From the NCBI GenBank assembly GCA_045643465.1, contig JAZUKV010000013.1, forward strand, positions 1-12,853: 12,853 bases of DNA, written 5' to 3'. The position numbers and the translations under genes are program-made. Of the stretch, positions 6,588 through 12,853 are shown in pieces; the first letter of the stretch is position 1, and the number at the start of each line of letters is the position of its first letter. This DNA is from CAG-492 sp045643465 (GTDB taxonomy: Bacteria; Bacillota; Clostridia; TANB77; CAG-508). The notes under the pieces are model-generated. The model was not told where the DNA came from and ran no database searches. It was given only the letters and a program-made list of their open reading frames with translations.

Positions 6588-7031
6588 ATGAAGTTAAATG
6601 ATAACATGCAAAAGCTATGTTGTTTTTATGCTAGTGATTGGCATTTGACAGTTATGCTTTTACCATATATCAATAAAAAATTAAACGAAAATTGTAAAAT
6701 TTATTTTAAATCAGAATTTAACATTGATGATAAAATAAATATCCTTTTAAATAAATTACAACTTAGAAATTCTGATAAAATAAGAAATATTAATAACAGA
6801 AATATAGTTGAAGAAGATGATGAATTAACAGAAAAAATATTTATTTTTTCTGGAAAAGATGAATTTATAAAAGAAAAAAATAATCTTGTTGAAAATTTTT
6901 ATAGAAACAAAAATTGCAAGGTTAAGATTATTAATTGCTATGAATTTAAAGAAGAAAATGATATACAAGATATAATTATTAAAAATAATTATACAGTAAA
7001 ATTAAATACAAAAGGTGAAACAAATATTTAG
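6588..7031 (+). CDS. Conserved-looking hypothetical protein, 147 residues
   Basis: I do not recognise a named family. The N-terminus has CCFYASDWHLTVMLLPYINK at 11-30, with paired cysteines (C11, C12), an aromatic-rich SDWHL and a predicted helix. It looks like a conserved motif, and I have an unverified impression of similar openings in other Clostridia proteins of unknown role. The middle (about 47-80) is polar and charged; FIFSGKDEFI (85-94) and KVKIINCYEF (111-120) look like beta strands of a small alpha/beta domain. No signal peptide or membrane helix is seen, so it should be cytoplasmic. AAAGGAGG (6572-6579) precedes the ATG by eight bases, behind a strong promoter with a dyad. It reads the same way as the next gene, 71 bases on, which has its own candidate promoter. 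Function is unknown. Confidence 0.85.
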   Translation: MKLNDNMQKLCCFYASDWHLTVMLLPYINKKLNENCKIYFKSEFNIDDKINILLNKLQLRNSDKIRNINNRNIVEEDDELTEKIFIFSGKDEFIKEKNNLVENFYRNKNCKVKIINCYEFKEENDIQDIIIKNNYTVKLNTKGETNI

Positions 7032-7040
7032 AAGGACATA

Positions 7041-7067
7041 TTGACTATTAAAATAATTTAGTATAAT
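7041..7067 (+). promoter_or_regulatory. Candidate promoter of the UDP-sugar pyrophosphorylase gene
   Basis: A perfect TATAAT at 7062-7067 follows TTGACT (5 of 6) at 7041-7046 with a short 15-base spacer; TAATAT at 7064-7069 would give 17. It lies 35 bases ahead of the ATG at 7103, which has GGAGG at 7091-7095. No terminator separates it from the preceding gene, so read-through is also possible. Confidence 0.5.
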
Positions 7068-7102
7068 ATGAAGGAACTAATAAATATTATGGAGGATAAA
7101 AT

Positions 7103-8341
7103 ATGACAAGACAAGATATAAAAATCAAATTGGAAAAATATGGACAACAACATATAATTGACGCATATGATAGAGCAAACGATGAAACAAAAAAAATATT
7201 AGAAGAGCAAATTGAAAGAATTAATTTAGAACAAGTAAATGAATTATTTAAAACAACAAAAAATGAAGTTTCATTTGAAAATGATTTAATTGAGTCTATA
7301 CCATATATTGAAAAACAAAAATTAAGCGAAGAAGAATATAATAAATATTTAAAATTAGGTGAAGAATCAATTAAAAAAGGAGAGTATGCAGTAGTTACTA
7401 TGGCAGGTGGCCAAGGAACAAGATTAGGACATAGTGGACCAAAAGGAACTTTTGACATTGGATTAGATTCTCATAAATCAATATTTGAAATATTAATAGA
7501 CAACTTAAAAGAAGAAAGTGAAAAGTATGGAGTTACAATTGCTTGGTACATAATGACAAGTAAAGAAAATAACGATGATACAGTAAAATTCTTTGAAGAA
7601 AATAATTATTTTGGATATAACAAAGAAGCAATTAAATTTTTCCAACAAGGAAAATTACCAATGTGTGATGAAGAAGGAAAAATAATAATTAATGAAAGTG
7701 GAATTATAAAAGAAGCTTCTGATGGTCATGGTGGAATATTCCAATCTATGAAGAAAAATGGAATAACAGAAGACATGAAACAAAAAAATATTAAATGGGC
7801 ATTTGTAGGACCAGTAGATAATGTATTAGTAAAGATGGTAGATCCAATATTATTAGGAATAATGTTAGATAGAAATGTTTTAGGTGGAGGAAAAAGTGTT
7901 GTTAAAGCAAATCCTTCAGAAAAAGTTGGAGTATTCTGCAAAAGAAATGGAAAACCAGGAGTAGTTGAATATACGGAAATAACAAAAGAAATGTCTGAAC
8001 GAGTTGATGAAAATGGAGAATTAGTATTTGGAGAATCTCATATAAATTGTAATTTATTTGGTGTTAGTGCCATAGAAGAGGTTGCAAATAAAAATTTACC
8101 TTATCACATAGCTCATAAAAAGGCTAGTTATCTTGATCAAAATGGCAATTTAGTAGTTCCAGATAAGCCTAATGCGTATAAGTTTGAATCTTTTATATTC
8201 GATGCTTTTGATATGTTAGAAGATATGGCAATATTAAGGGTTAAGAGAGAAGAAGAATTCGCTCCAGTAAAAAATGCAGAAGGAACAGACAGTCCAGAAA
8301 CAGCAAGAAAATTATATGAAGATTTTTATAAATTGAAATAA
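7103..8341 (+). CDS. UDPGP-family UDP-N-acetylhexosamine/UDP-sugar pyrophosphorylase
   Basis: A 412-residue nucleotidyltransferase of the eukaryote-type UDPGP family, closest in motif pattern to UDP-GlcNAc pyrophosphorylase (UAP1/AGX). It would join UTP with a sugar-1-phosphate to give UDP-sugar and pyrophosphate. The nucleotide loop is AGGQGTRLGHSGPKGTFDIG at 101-120. SDGHGG (206-211) and VDNVLVKMVDP (238-248) line the sugar/UTP site. KPNAYKFESFIFDAF (355-369) and FAPVKNAEGTDSPETAR (386-402) match the UAP1-specific C-terminal part. Whether it prefers GlcNAc-1-P, GalNAc-1-P or Glc-1-P cannot be decided from sequence; plain UTP-glucose-1-P uridylyltransferase is the main alternative. It ends before a hairpin terminator, and a phosphohexomutase gene follows 95 bases later, making a short hexose-activation route. 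Confidence 0.88.
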   Translation: MTRQDIKIKLEKYGQQHIIDAYDRANDETKKILEEQIERINLEQVNELFKTTKNEVSFENDLIESIPYIEKQKLSEEEYNKYLKLGEESIKKGEYAVVTMAGGQGTRLGHSGPKGTFDIGLDSHKSIFEILIDNLKEESEKYGVTIAWYIMTSKENNDDTVKFFEENNYFGYNKEAIKFFQQGKLPMCDEEGKIIINESGIIKEASDGHGGIFQSMKKNGITEDMKQKNIKWAFVGPVDNVLVKMVDPILLGIMLDRNVLGGGKSVVKANPSEKVGVFCKRNGKPGVVEYTEITKEMSERVDENGELVFGESHINCNLFGVSAIEEVANKNLPYHIAHKKASYLDQNGNLVVPDKPNAYKFESFIFDAFDMLEDMAILRVKREEEFAPVKNAEGTDSPETARKLYEDFYKLK

Positions 8342-8349
8342 TAGTTGAT

Positions 8350-8384
8350 GAGGTGACTTAATATAGATTAAGTTGCCTCTTTTT
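8350..8384 (+). terminator. Intrinsic terminator after the pyrophosphorylase gene
   Basis: A 12-bp stem, GAGGTGACTTAA (8350-8361) with TTAAGTTGCCTC (8368-8379), contains two G-U pairs and a six-base loop, and is followed by TTTTT (8380-8384). It separates the pyrophosphorylase from the phosphomutase gene. The 52 bases between it and the next ATG show no convincing promoter. Confidence 0.85.
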
Positions 8385-8436
8385 GTTTAATTAGTTATTA
8401 ATTTTTGATAAATAAAAAATATAAAGGAGGTAATAT

Positions 8437-10161
8437 ATGGAATATTTAGAAAAATACAAAGAATGGTGCACAAGTGAGATATTCGATGAAGAAACAAAAA
8501 ATGAATTAAAGGCGTTAAAAGATGAAGAAGAAATAAAAGATAGATTTTATAAAAATCTAGAATTTGGAACAGCCGGATTAAGGGGTGTTATTGGTGCTGG
8601 AACAAATAGAATGAACAAATATACTGTAACTCAAGCAACACAAGGATTAGCAAATTATATAAATAAAAACAATAAAGAAAATAAAGGTGTAGTAATTGCA
8701 TATGATTCAAGAAATATGTCTGAGGAGTTTAGCAAATGGGCAGCACTTTGCTTGAATGCTAACGGAATAAAGACATATAGATTTGAATCATTAAGACCAA
8801 CGCCAGAATTATCATTTGCAGTAAGATATTTAAATTGTATTGCTGGAATAGTTATTACAGCAAGCCATAATCCAGCAGAATATAACGGATATAAGGTTTA
8901 CTGGGAAGATGGTGCACAAATAGTTGCTCCAGTGGATAAAGAAATAATGGATGAAGTGAAGGCTATTACCGATTTTTCAAAAATAAAAGAAATTAATGAG
9001 GATAAAGCAAAAGAGCAAGGATTATACACAGAAATAGGAGAAAGTGTGGATAATGCATATATAAATGAATTAAAAAAATTAGTTTTAAATCCAGATACAA
9101 TAAAGAAGTCTCAAAAAGATTTAAAAATAGTATATACACCATTGCATGGAACAGGAAATTTGCCAGTACAAAGAATTTTAAAAGAATTAGGTTTCGAAAA
9201 TGTATATGTAGTTCCAGAGCAAGAGCTTCCAGATGGAAATTTTTCAACAGTTACATATCCTAATCCAGAAGACAAAAAAGCATTTGAATTGGCTTTAAAG
9301 CTTGCAAAAAATATTGATGCAGATATTGTATTAGCTACGGATCCAGATGCTGACAGATTAGGTATTTATGCAAAAGATAGCAAAAGTGGAGAATATATGG
9401 CATTTACGGGGAATATGTCTGGTCTTTTAATTGCTGAATACGAATTATCACAAAAGAAAGAAAAAGGAATATTACCTAAAAATGGAGCACTTATTAAGAC
9501 AATTGTTTCATCTAATATGGCAGATGCAATAACAAATGAATATAATGTGAAACTAATTGAAGTGTTAACTGGATTTAAATATATAGGTGAACAAATAAAA
9601 TTATTTGAAAAATCTAAAGAATTTGAATATTTATTTGGATATGAAGAAAGCTACGGATGCCTAATAGGAACACATGCGAGAGATAAAGATGCAATTGTTG
9701 CAGTGATGGCGTTATGTGAGGCAGCAGCATATTACAAGGATAAAAATTTAACTTTATGGGATCAAATGATAAATATATATGAAAAATATGGATATTATAA
9801 AGAGTCACAAATTTCTATTACAATGAAAGGAATTGATGGTGCTGAAAAAATTCAAAAGATAATAGATAACATGAGAGCTAATCCTCCTAAAAAGCTAGGG
9901 AAATATAGTGTAATAGAATTTAGAGATTATAAAAATGATTTTGTTGAAAATTATGAAACTAGAGAAAAAAGACAAACAGGATTACCAAGTTCTAATGTAT
10001 TATATTTTAAATTAGATAATTGTGCATGGTGTTGTGTTCGTCCATCAGGAACAGAGCCCAAAATTAAGTTTTATATAGGGGTAAAAGAAGATAGCATGGA
10101 AGACGCACAGTTAAGTTTAGATGAGTTGGCAGAGGTAATGAAACAATTTGGAAATATTTAA
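8437..10161 (+). CDS. pgcA: Alpha-D-phosphohexomutase (PgcA-type phosphoglucomutase/phosphomannomutase)
   Basis: It interconverts hexose-6-phosphate and hexose-1-phosphate, usually glucose, possibly mannose. At 574 residues it fits the long Firmicute PgcA-type phospho-sugar mutases. All four domains are marked: FGTAGLRG (43-50), the phosphoserine loop TASHNP with S143 (141-146), the Mg-binding DPDADR (302-307), the sugar-recognition GYEESYG (401-407) and the phosphate-binding RPSGTEPKIKFY (535-546). AAAGGAGG (8423-8430) precedes the ATG by six bases. It lies 95 bases after the UDP-sugar pyrophosphorylase and its product is that enzyme's kind of substrate. In Bacillus the PgcA product serves glycolipid and teichoic acid synthesis; here the end product is not shown. 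If the pathway makes UDP-GlcNAc, GlmM activity would be needed, and this family differs from GlmM. Confidence 0.93.
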   Translation: MEYLEKYKEWCTSEIFDEETKNELKALKDEEEIKDRFYKNLEFGTAGLRGVIGAGTNRMNKYTVTQATQGLANYINKNNKENKGVVIAYDSRNMSEEFSKWAALCLNANGIKTYRFESLRPTPELSFAVRYLNCIAGIVITASHNPAEYNGYKVYWEDGAQIVAPVDKEIMDEVKAITDFSKIKEINEDKAKEQGLYTEIGESVDNAYINELKKLVLNPDTIKKSQKDLKIVYTPLHGTGNLPVQRILKELGFENVYVVPEQELPDGNFSTVTYPNPEDKKAFELALKLAKNIDADIVLATDPDADRLGIYAKDSKSGEYMAFTGNMSGLLIAEYELSQKKEKGILPKNGALIKTIVSSNMADAITNEYNVKLIEVLTGFKYIGEQIKLFEKSKEFEYLFGYEESYGCLIGTHARDKDAIVAVMALCEAAAYYKDKNLTLWDQMINIYEKYGYYKESQISITMKGIDGAEKIQKIIDNMRANPPKKLGKYSVIEFRDYKNDFVENYETREKRQTGLPSSNVLYFKLDNCAWCCVRPSGTEPKIKFYIGVKEDSMEDAQLSLDELAEVMKQFGNI

Positions 10162-10170
10162 AATAAGTGA

Positions 10171-10209
10171 AAAAGAGCTATTAAAATGATGCATTTTAAT
10201 AGCTCTTTT
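10171..10209 (+). terminator. Bidirectional hairpin terminator after the phosphohexomutase
   Basis: A perfect 17-bp inverted repeat, 10171-10187 with 10193-10209, has a five-base loop (GATGC), an A-run on the left foot and a T-run on the right. It ends the phosphomutase transcript and shields the insertion sequence that begins 46 bases later. Confidence 0.88.
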
Positions 10210-10245
10210 ATACATTTAAATTTAAATAATGTAATAATAAAGCGT

Positions 10246-10254
10246 ATTATTAAT
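10246..10254 (+). repeat. Target-site duplication, left copy
   Basis: ATTATTAAT directly left of the insertion-sequence end. It is identical to 11813-11821 on the other side. Confidence 0.85.
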
Positions 10255-10290
10255 GTTAGTGTAAAATAATTGTAGGTTTTTTATAAAAAA

Positions 10291-10366
10291 ATAAGACACC
10301 CATAAATTTGTGTTAAAATAAGTTTGTAAAAGAAAAAATTTTAACAAAGTATATGAGGTGTCTTAT
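10291..10366 (+). promoter_or_regulatory. Nested hairpin hiding the transposase start
   Basis: ATAAGACACC (10291-10300) is perfectly complementary to GGTGTCTTAT (10357-10366). CATA (10301-10304) with TATG (10352-10355) extends this to 14 pairs with one bulged A (10356). The right arm contains the GAGG ribosome site and the first two bases of the ATG at 10365. An inner pair TGTTAAAAT (10311-10319) / ATTTTAACA (10338-10346) stacks inside. TGTTAAAAT is also a good extended -10 box; a transcript from it would start after the left arm and leave the ribosome site free, whereas read-through RNA would fold and block it. Confidence 0.6.
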
Positions 10367-11741
10367 GAATAATATTTTAAACCAATTTAACGAAAAAATC
10401 AGCAATTTAGTAAAAAAATATGTAGAAAATTTAATTTTTAGTAAAGGTATTGCATCATTTACAGATGATTTAGTAGCCGAATTTGCCCATTTTGGTAGTA
10501 ATTTAACGCAATTTGTAATTTAATATGCAGAAGAAACAATATTTAAATTAGATGAAAGAAAAGAACAATTTAATTTAATAAAAAAAGATTCAAGAAGTGT
10601 TGTGAGTATATTTGGTGAAATCGAATATAAACGCAGATATTATGAAAATATTAATGGTGAAAAAGTATATTTGATAGATAAATTAATTGGAATAATACCA
10701 AAACAAAGATTATTAGAAAATGTTCGAGAAAGATTAATTAATGGTGCAATAGATACATCGTACGAATATGCAGGAAAACATGCTGCATATGGTGTAAAAA
10801 TTTCAAGGCAAGAAGTAAAAAATAAAATTGAAGAATTAAATTTAGAGCAATCATTTTACGAAGAAAAAGAATGCAAAAAACGAGTTGAAAACATATACAT
10901 AATCGCAGACGAAGACCATGTGCATTTACAAAAAGGAGGCATTGAAGAGCCAAGAATAATTGTTGTATATGATAGTTTTATTAACAATGGAAAAAAGAAT
11001 AGAATTACAAAATAAACGACATTTAGGAGGCTTATATAAAGGCGAAATAGATGATTTATGGGAAGAAGTTTCAACATATTTAGAGAATAATTATGATATG
11101 GAATATGTAAAAAAAATATTTATTTCAGGGGATGGCGCATTATGGATAAAGACAGGACTAGAATGGATAAATAAAAGTATTAATATTTTGGATAGATTTC
11201 ATTTAATAAAAGCAGTAAATTCAATTGCAGGAAAAAACAATATAGCAAAAAAGATAGCATTGTTTAGAAAAATCAAAAATTTAGATTTTGATGGATTTAA
11301 AGAGGAATGTTATGAAATAATAAGTGAAGAAATACAAGATTAAATAAAGAAAAATTGATGAAATATGTATTAAATAATAAAGAAGGAATTGAGAATTATT
11401 ATAGGTACAAAGAATATTTACATGGTTGTAGTGCAGAAGGTCATGTAAGCCATGTATATTCAGATAGAATGAGTTCTAGACCGATGGGCTGGAAAACCAC
11501 AAATGTAAATAACATGAGTAAATTAAGATTATTAAAAGCAGATCATATTTCAGCAAAAGAAATAATTGCAAAACAAGCAAAAATAATAGATTTAAATCAG
11601 TACAAAGCAATAAAAGAAAAAGCAACAAAGAAAATGAAAGAAAGCTTAAATATAAAACAAGTATCAATACCAGAAATGACATTTGGAAGAATAGAAGATA
11701 GAGAAATGTTTAGAGAAATATTAGCAAATGTAGCAATTTAG
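10365..11741 (+). pseudogene. Broken ISLre2-family transposase
   Basis: Joining the pieces gives about 458 residues, a normal ISLre2 transposase length. The first part starts at ATG 10365 (MNNILNQFNEKISNLVKK) and stops at an in-frame TAA (10521-10523), most simply a CAA changed to TAA. The same frame resumes to 11012 with IADEDHVHLQ. Near 10991-11010, in an A-rich run, one extra base shifts the frame; the next part holds GDGALWIKTGLEWI and LDRFHLIKAV. Around 11338-11342 one base is missing, returning to the first frame for GCSAEGHVSHVYSDRMSSRPM. The Asp and Glu in ADEDH, GDGA and SAEGH are probably the DDE-type catalytic residues. All conserved blocks survive, so decay is recent. Programmed frameshifting would not remove the nonsense codon. 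Confidence 0.92.
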
Positions 11742-11812
11742 CAGGTTTATTAAGCATGGATTTATGGATGAAAAATTTTTAAAAAAATAACCACCGAAAA
11801 ATTGACACTATC

Positions 11813-11821
11813 ATTATTAAT
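11813..11821 (+). repeat. Target-site duplication, right copy
   Basis: ATTATTAAT, identical to 10246-10254. A 9-bp duplication is, to my knowledge, typical of ISLre2 elements. It shows that the DNA on both sides was continuous before insertion. Confidence 0.85.
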
Positions 11822-11828
11822 TATAAAT

Positions 11829-11857
11829 TTGACATTGTTACCATAAAATAGTATAAT
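11829..11857 (+). promoter_or_regulatory. Perfect consensus sigma-A promoter of the dockerin gene
   Basis: TTGACA at 11829-11834, a 17-base spacer and TATAAT at 11852-11857: all 12 consensus bases match. It begins eight bases after the right target duplication, so it belongs to the chromosome, not to the insertion sequence. Transcription would start near 11864, leaving a leader of about 66 bases with a small CGCA-TTG-TGCG hairpin (11869-11879) and a strong AAGGAGGG ribosome site (11916-11923). Confidence 0.85.
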
Positions 11858-11929
11858 AAATCCAGTATCGCATTGTGCGCGGTAAGGCAAAAGTCCAATA
11901 AATACTTATAATTAGAAGGAGGGTCTCTT

Positions 11930-12853
11930 ATGAAAAAGATCAACAACACGTGGACAGCTAAAATTCGCACAGTAGCAACAGTAACTGTATTTTTGATTTT
12001 GCTGATTATTCCTTTTATAAGTAAAGGATTACCAGCGAAAGCATCCAGCATTGCTAAAGTGAATTTCATTTATGGCGATGCAAACTGCGACGGAGAAGTT
12101 TCCATGGCAGATACGGTTTTAGTAATGCAGTCATTAGCAAATCCAAGTCGGTATGGCTTAGGTCAAAAAGACGGCATTACAGGTCTTGGCTTATTGCAGG
12201 CAGATGTATGTCATAATGATGGAGTGACAAATTCAGATGCTCTTGGCATTTTACTTTATGTAAGAGGCCATGTAAAATCTTTACCAATTTCTGATAATGA
12301 TTGGTTAGCATTCTTCTCAAAGAAGACAACAACAACATCCACCACAACAAGCAAGACAACAAGTACGACTACTTCGACAACAACTACGACAAAGAAGCCG
12401 ACAACGACAACAACGACTTCAACAACAACCACAACCAAGAAGCCGACAACGACTACTTCAACAACCACAACCAAGAAGTCAACAACGACGACAACGACTT
12501 CGACAACAACCACAACCAAGAAGTCAACGACGACAACGACTTCGACAACAACTACGACGAAGAAGCCAACAACAACAACGACGACTTCAACAACGACAAC
12601 GAAGAAGCCGACGACGACAACGACTTCGACAACAACCACAACGAAGAAGTCAACGACGACAACTACTTCAACAACAACGACAACCAAGAAGTCAACAACA
12701 ACAAGTACAACAACTTCAACTACAAGTACAACAACCAGCACAACTTCAACAACCACAACAACGACATCATCAACATCATGGACAAATCCTACTAGAGAGG
12801 ATTTAGTAAATGACAACGGAATGATGATAAGCGAGGGCAATTTTGAAATCTTA
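11930..12853 (+). CDS. Secreted protein: N-terminal dockerin, Thr/Lys linker, C-terminus cut off by the window
   Basis: 308 codons are open to the window's right edge, so the gene is partial. AAGGAGGG lies six bases before the ATG. Residues 1-38 form a signal peptide: KK, a hydrophobic core at about 15-30, and a plausible AKA cleavage site at 36-38. A type I dockerin follows: first calcium loop GDANCDGEVSMAD (49-61), second ADVCHNDGVTNSD (91-103, one residue longer than the standard loop), each followed by a helix. Dockerins bind cohesins of a scaffoldin, so this should be a cellulosome-type component. Residues 131-283 are a Thr-rich linker with repeated KKP/KKS. After W284 a new domain begins (NPTREDLVND), too short to identify, presumably a carbohydrate-active or binding module. 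G+C is about 42% in 12061-12180 (51 of 120), against 22-28% in sampled lines elsewhere, suggesting acquisition from a richer-GC relative such as a Ruminococcus. Confidence 0.88.
   Translation, partial: MKKINNTWTAKIRTVATVTVFLILLIIPFISKGLPAKASSIAKVNFIYGDANCDGEVSMADTVLVMQSLANPSRYGLGQKDGITGLGLLQADVCHNDGVTNSDALGILLYVRGHVKSLPISDNDWLAFFSKKTTTTSTTTSKTTSTTTSTTTTTKKPTTTTTTSTTTTTKKPTTTTSTTTTKKSTTTTTTSTTTTTKKSTTTTTSTTTTTKKPTTTTTTSTTTTKKPTTTTTSTTTTTKKSTTTTTSTTTTTKKSTTTSTTTSTTSTTTSTTSTTTTTTSSTSWTNPTREDLVNDNGMMISEGNFEIL
12320..12778 (+). repeat. Coding tandem repeat: Thr-rich linker with KKP/KKS units
   Basis: About 153 residues consist of units of 12 to 15 residues of the form T(4-6)-S-T(4-5)-KK-P/S. KK followed by P or S occurs eight times, after an initial KKT, and a tail of TTS blocks follows. 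Thr codons ACA, ACG, ACT and ACC are mixed, so the protein repeat is better kept than the DNA repeat. Such linkers are flexible, extended and usually O-glycosylated in secreted cellulosomal proteins. The unit length varies, as expected from replication slippage. Confidence 0.9.

Larger units (their letters stand above)
10255..11812 (+). mobile_element. ISLre2-family insertion sequence with intact ends
   Basis: The element is 1558 bp, within the usual ISLre2 range. Ends are set by a perfect 9-bp flanking duplication and by imperfect terminal inverted repeats. The left end reads GTTAGTGTAAAATAATTG and the right end, on the minus strand, reads GATAGTGTCAATTTTTCG; 19 of the first 28 positions agree, including 7 of the first 8. 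One transposase gene of the ISLre2 type (UPF0236/PF06782) fills it, broken in three places. Exact ends and an undamaged duplication imply the copy moved here fairly recently or has been little disturbed, although the protein is dead. A nested hairpin covers the transposase start. It could still be moved in trans by an active relative. Confidence 0.9.

Noticed and set aside
10365..11741. Programmed ribosomal frameshifting in the transposase
   Set aside because: ISLre2 transposases are normally single reading frames, there are two opposite shifts 330 bases apart plus a nonsense codon, and no pseudoknot or classic slippery site is evident.
10246..11930. Assembly chimera at the insertion sequence explaining the G+C jump
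   Set aside because: A perfect 9-bp target duplication on both sides means both flanks were joined before insertion, and AT-rich sequence continues for about 40 bases past the element.
11821..12069. Minus-strand reading frame of 82 codons over the dockerin leader
   Set aside because: It has no ribosome site and overlaps the perfect promoter, signal peptide and dockerin coding sequence on the other strand.
12320..12778. Possible CRISPR-like repeat array
   Set aside because: The repeats are coding, in frame, of varying length and without unique spacers; they form a Thr-rich linker.
12256..12840. Long reading frame on the minus strand rich in Val/Glu opposite the dockerin gene
   Set aside because: It is the complement of the Thr-codon repeat (ACN read backwards gives Val codons). 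It has no convincing function or ribosome site, and the plus strand encodes a clear dockerin protein.

Overview
The window is about 12.9 kb of very AT-rich DNA. Two 60-base lines counted by hand in the left and middle parts hold 22% and 28% G+C. It carries endospore-formation genes (spmA, spmB, spoIIR), strong AAGGAGG ribosome sites, TTG and GTG starts and Clostridia-like protein sequences. An uncultured, spore-forming, low-GC member of the Clostridia is the best reading. A dockerin-bearing secreted protein at the right edge suggests a plant-fibre habitat such as rumen or gut. The species cannot be named from the sequence.

Layout. (1) 1-2857, plus strand: a YabB-type tRNA N6-adenine methyltransferase and the 16S rRNA methyltransferase rsmI, then an AT hairpin terminator that touches the ribosome site of spmA, then overlapping spmA-spmB. 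A possible divergent gene starts at the very left edge. (2) 2858-3149: a convergent gap with its own good sigma-A promoter and a foldable segment closed by 17-nt inverted repeats, a candidate small RNA. (3) 3150-6406, minus strand: spoIIR, murA (TTG start), walJ/yycJ and rlmH. The last two are translationally coupled, because each Shine-Dalgarno site overlaps the stop codon before it. (4) 6588-10161, plus strand: a 147-residue unknown protein behind a strong promoter with an operator-like dyad in its spacer, a eukaryote-type UDP-sugar pyrophosphorylase, and a phosphohexomutase, each of the last two followed by a hairpin terminator. (5) 10255-11812: a complete-ended ISLre2-family insertion sequence flanked by a perfect 9-bp duplication (ATTATTAAT), with a transposase broken by one nonsense codon and two frameshifts. 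(6) 11930-12853: the start of a secreted protein with an N-terminal type I dockerin and a Thr/Lys linker of about 150 residues. It runs off the window and is clearly richer in G+C (42% over 120 counted bases) than the rest.

How the genes fit together. The phosphohexomutase and the UDP-sugar pyrophosphorylase can act in sequence (hexose-6-P to hexose-1-P to UDP-hexose). If the pyrophosphorylase makes UDP-GlcNAc, that would feed MurA, the first committed peptidoglycan step. SpoIIR is the forespore signal that activates sigma-E, and SpmA/SpmB act later in spore core dehydration.

The strongest candidates for something new are the structured RNA-like locus at 2894-3132, the operator-bearing promoter of the unknown 147-residue protein, and a nested hairpin in the insertion-sequence leader that would hide the transposase start on read-through transcripts. 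I found no defence system, CRISPR array, tRNA or rRNA.
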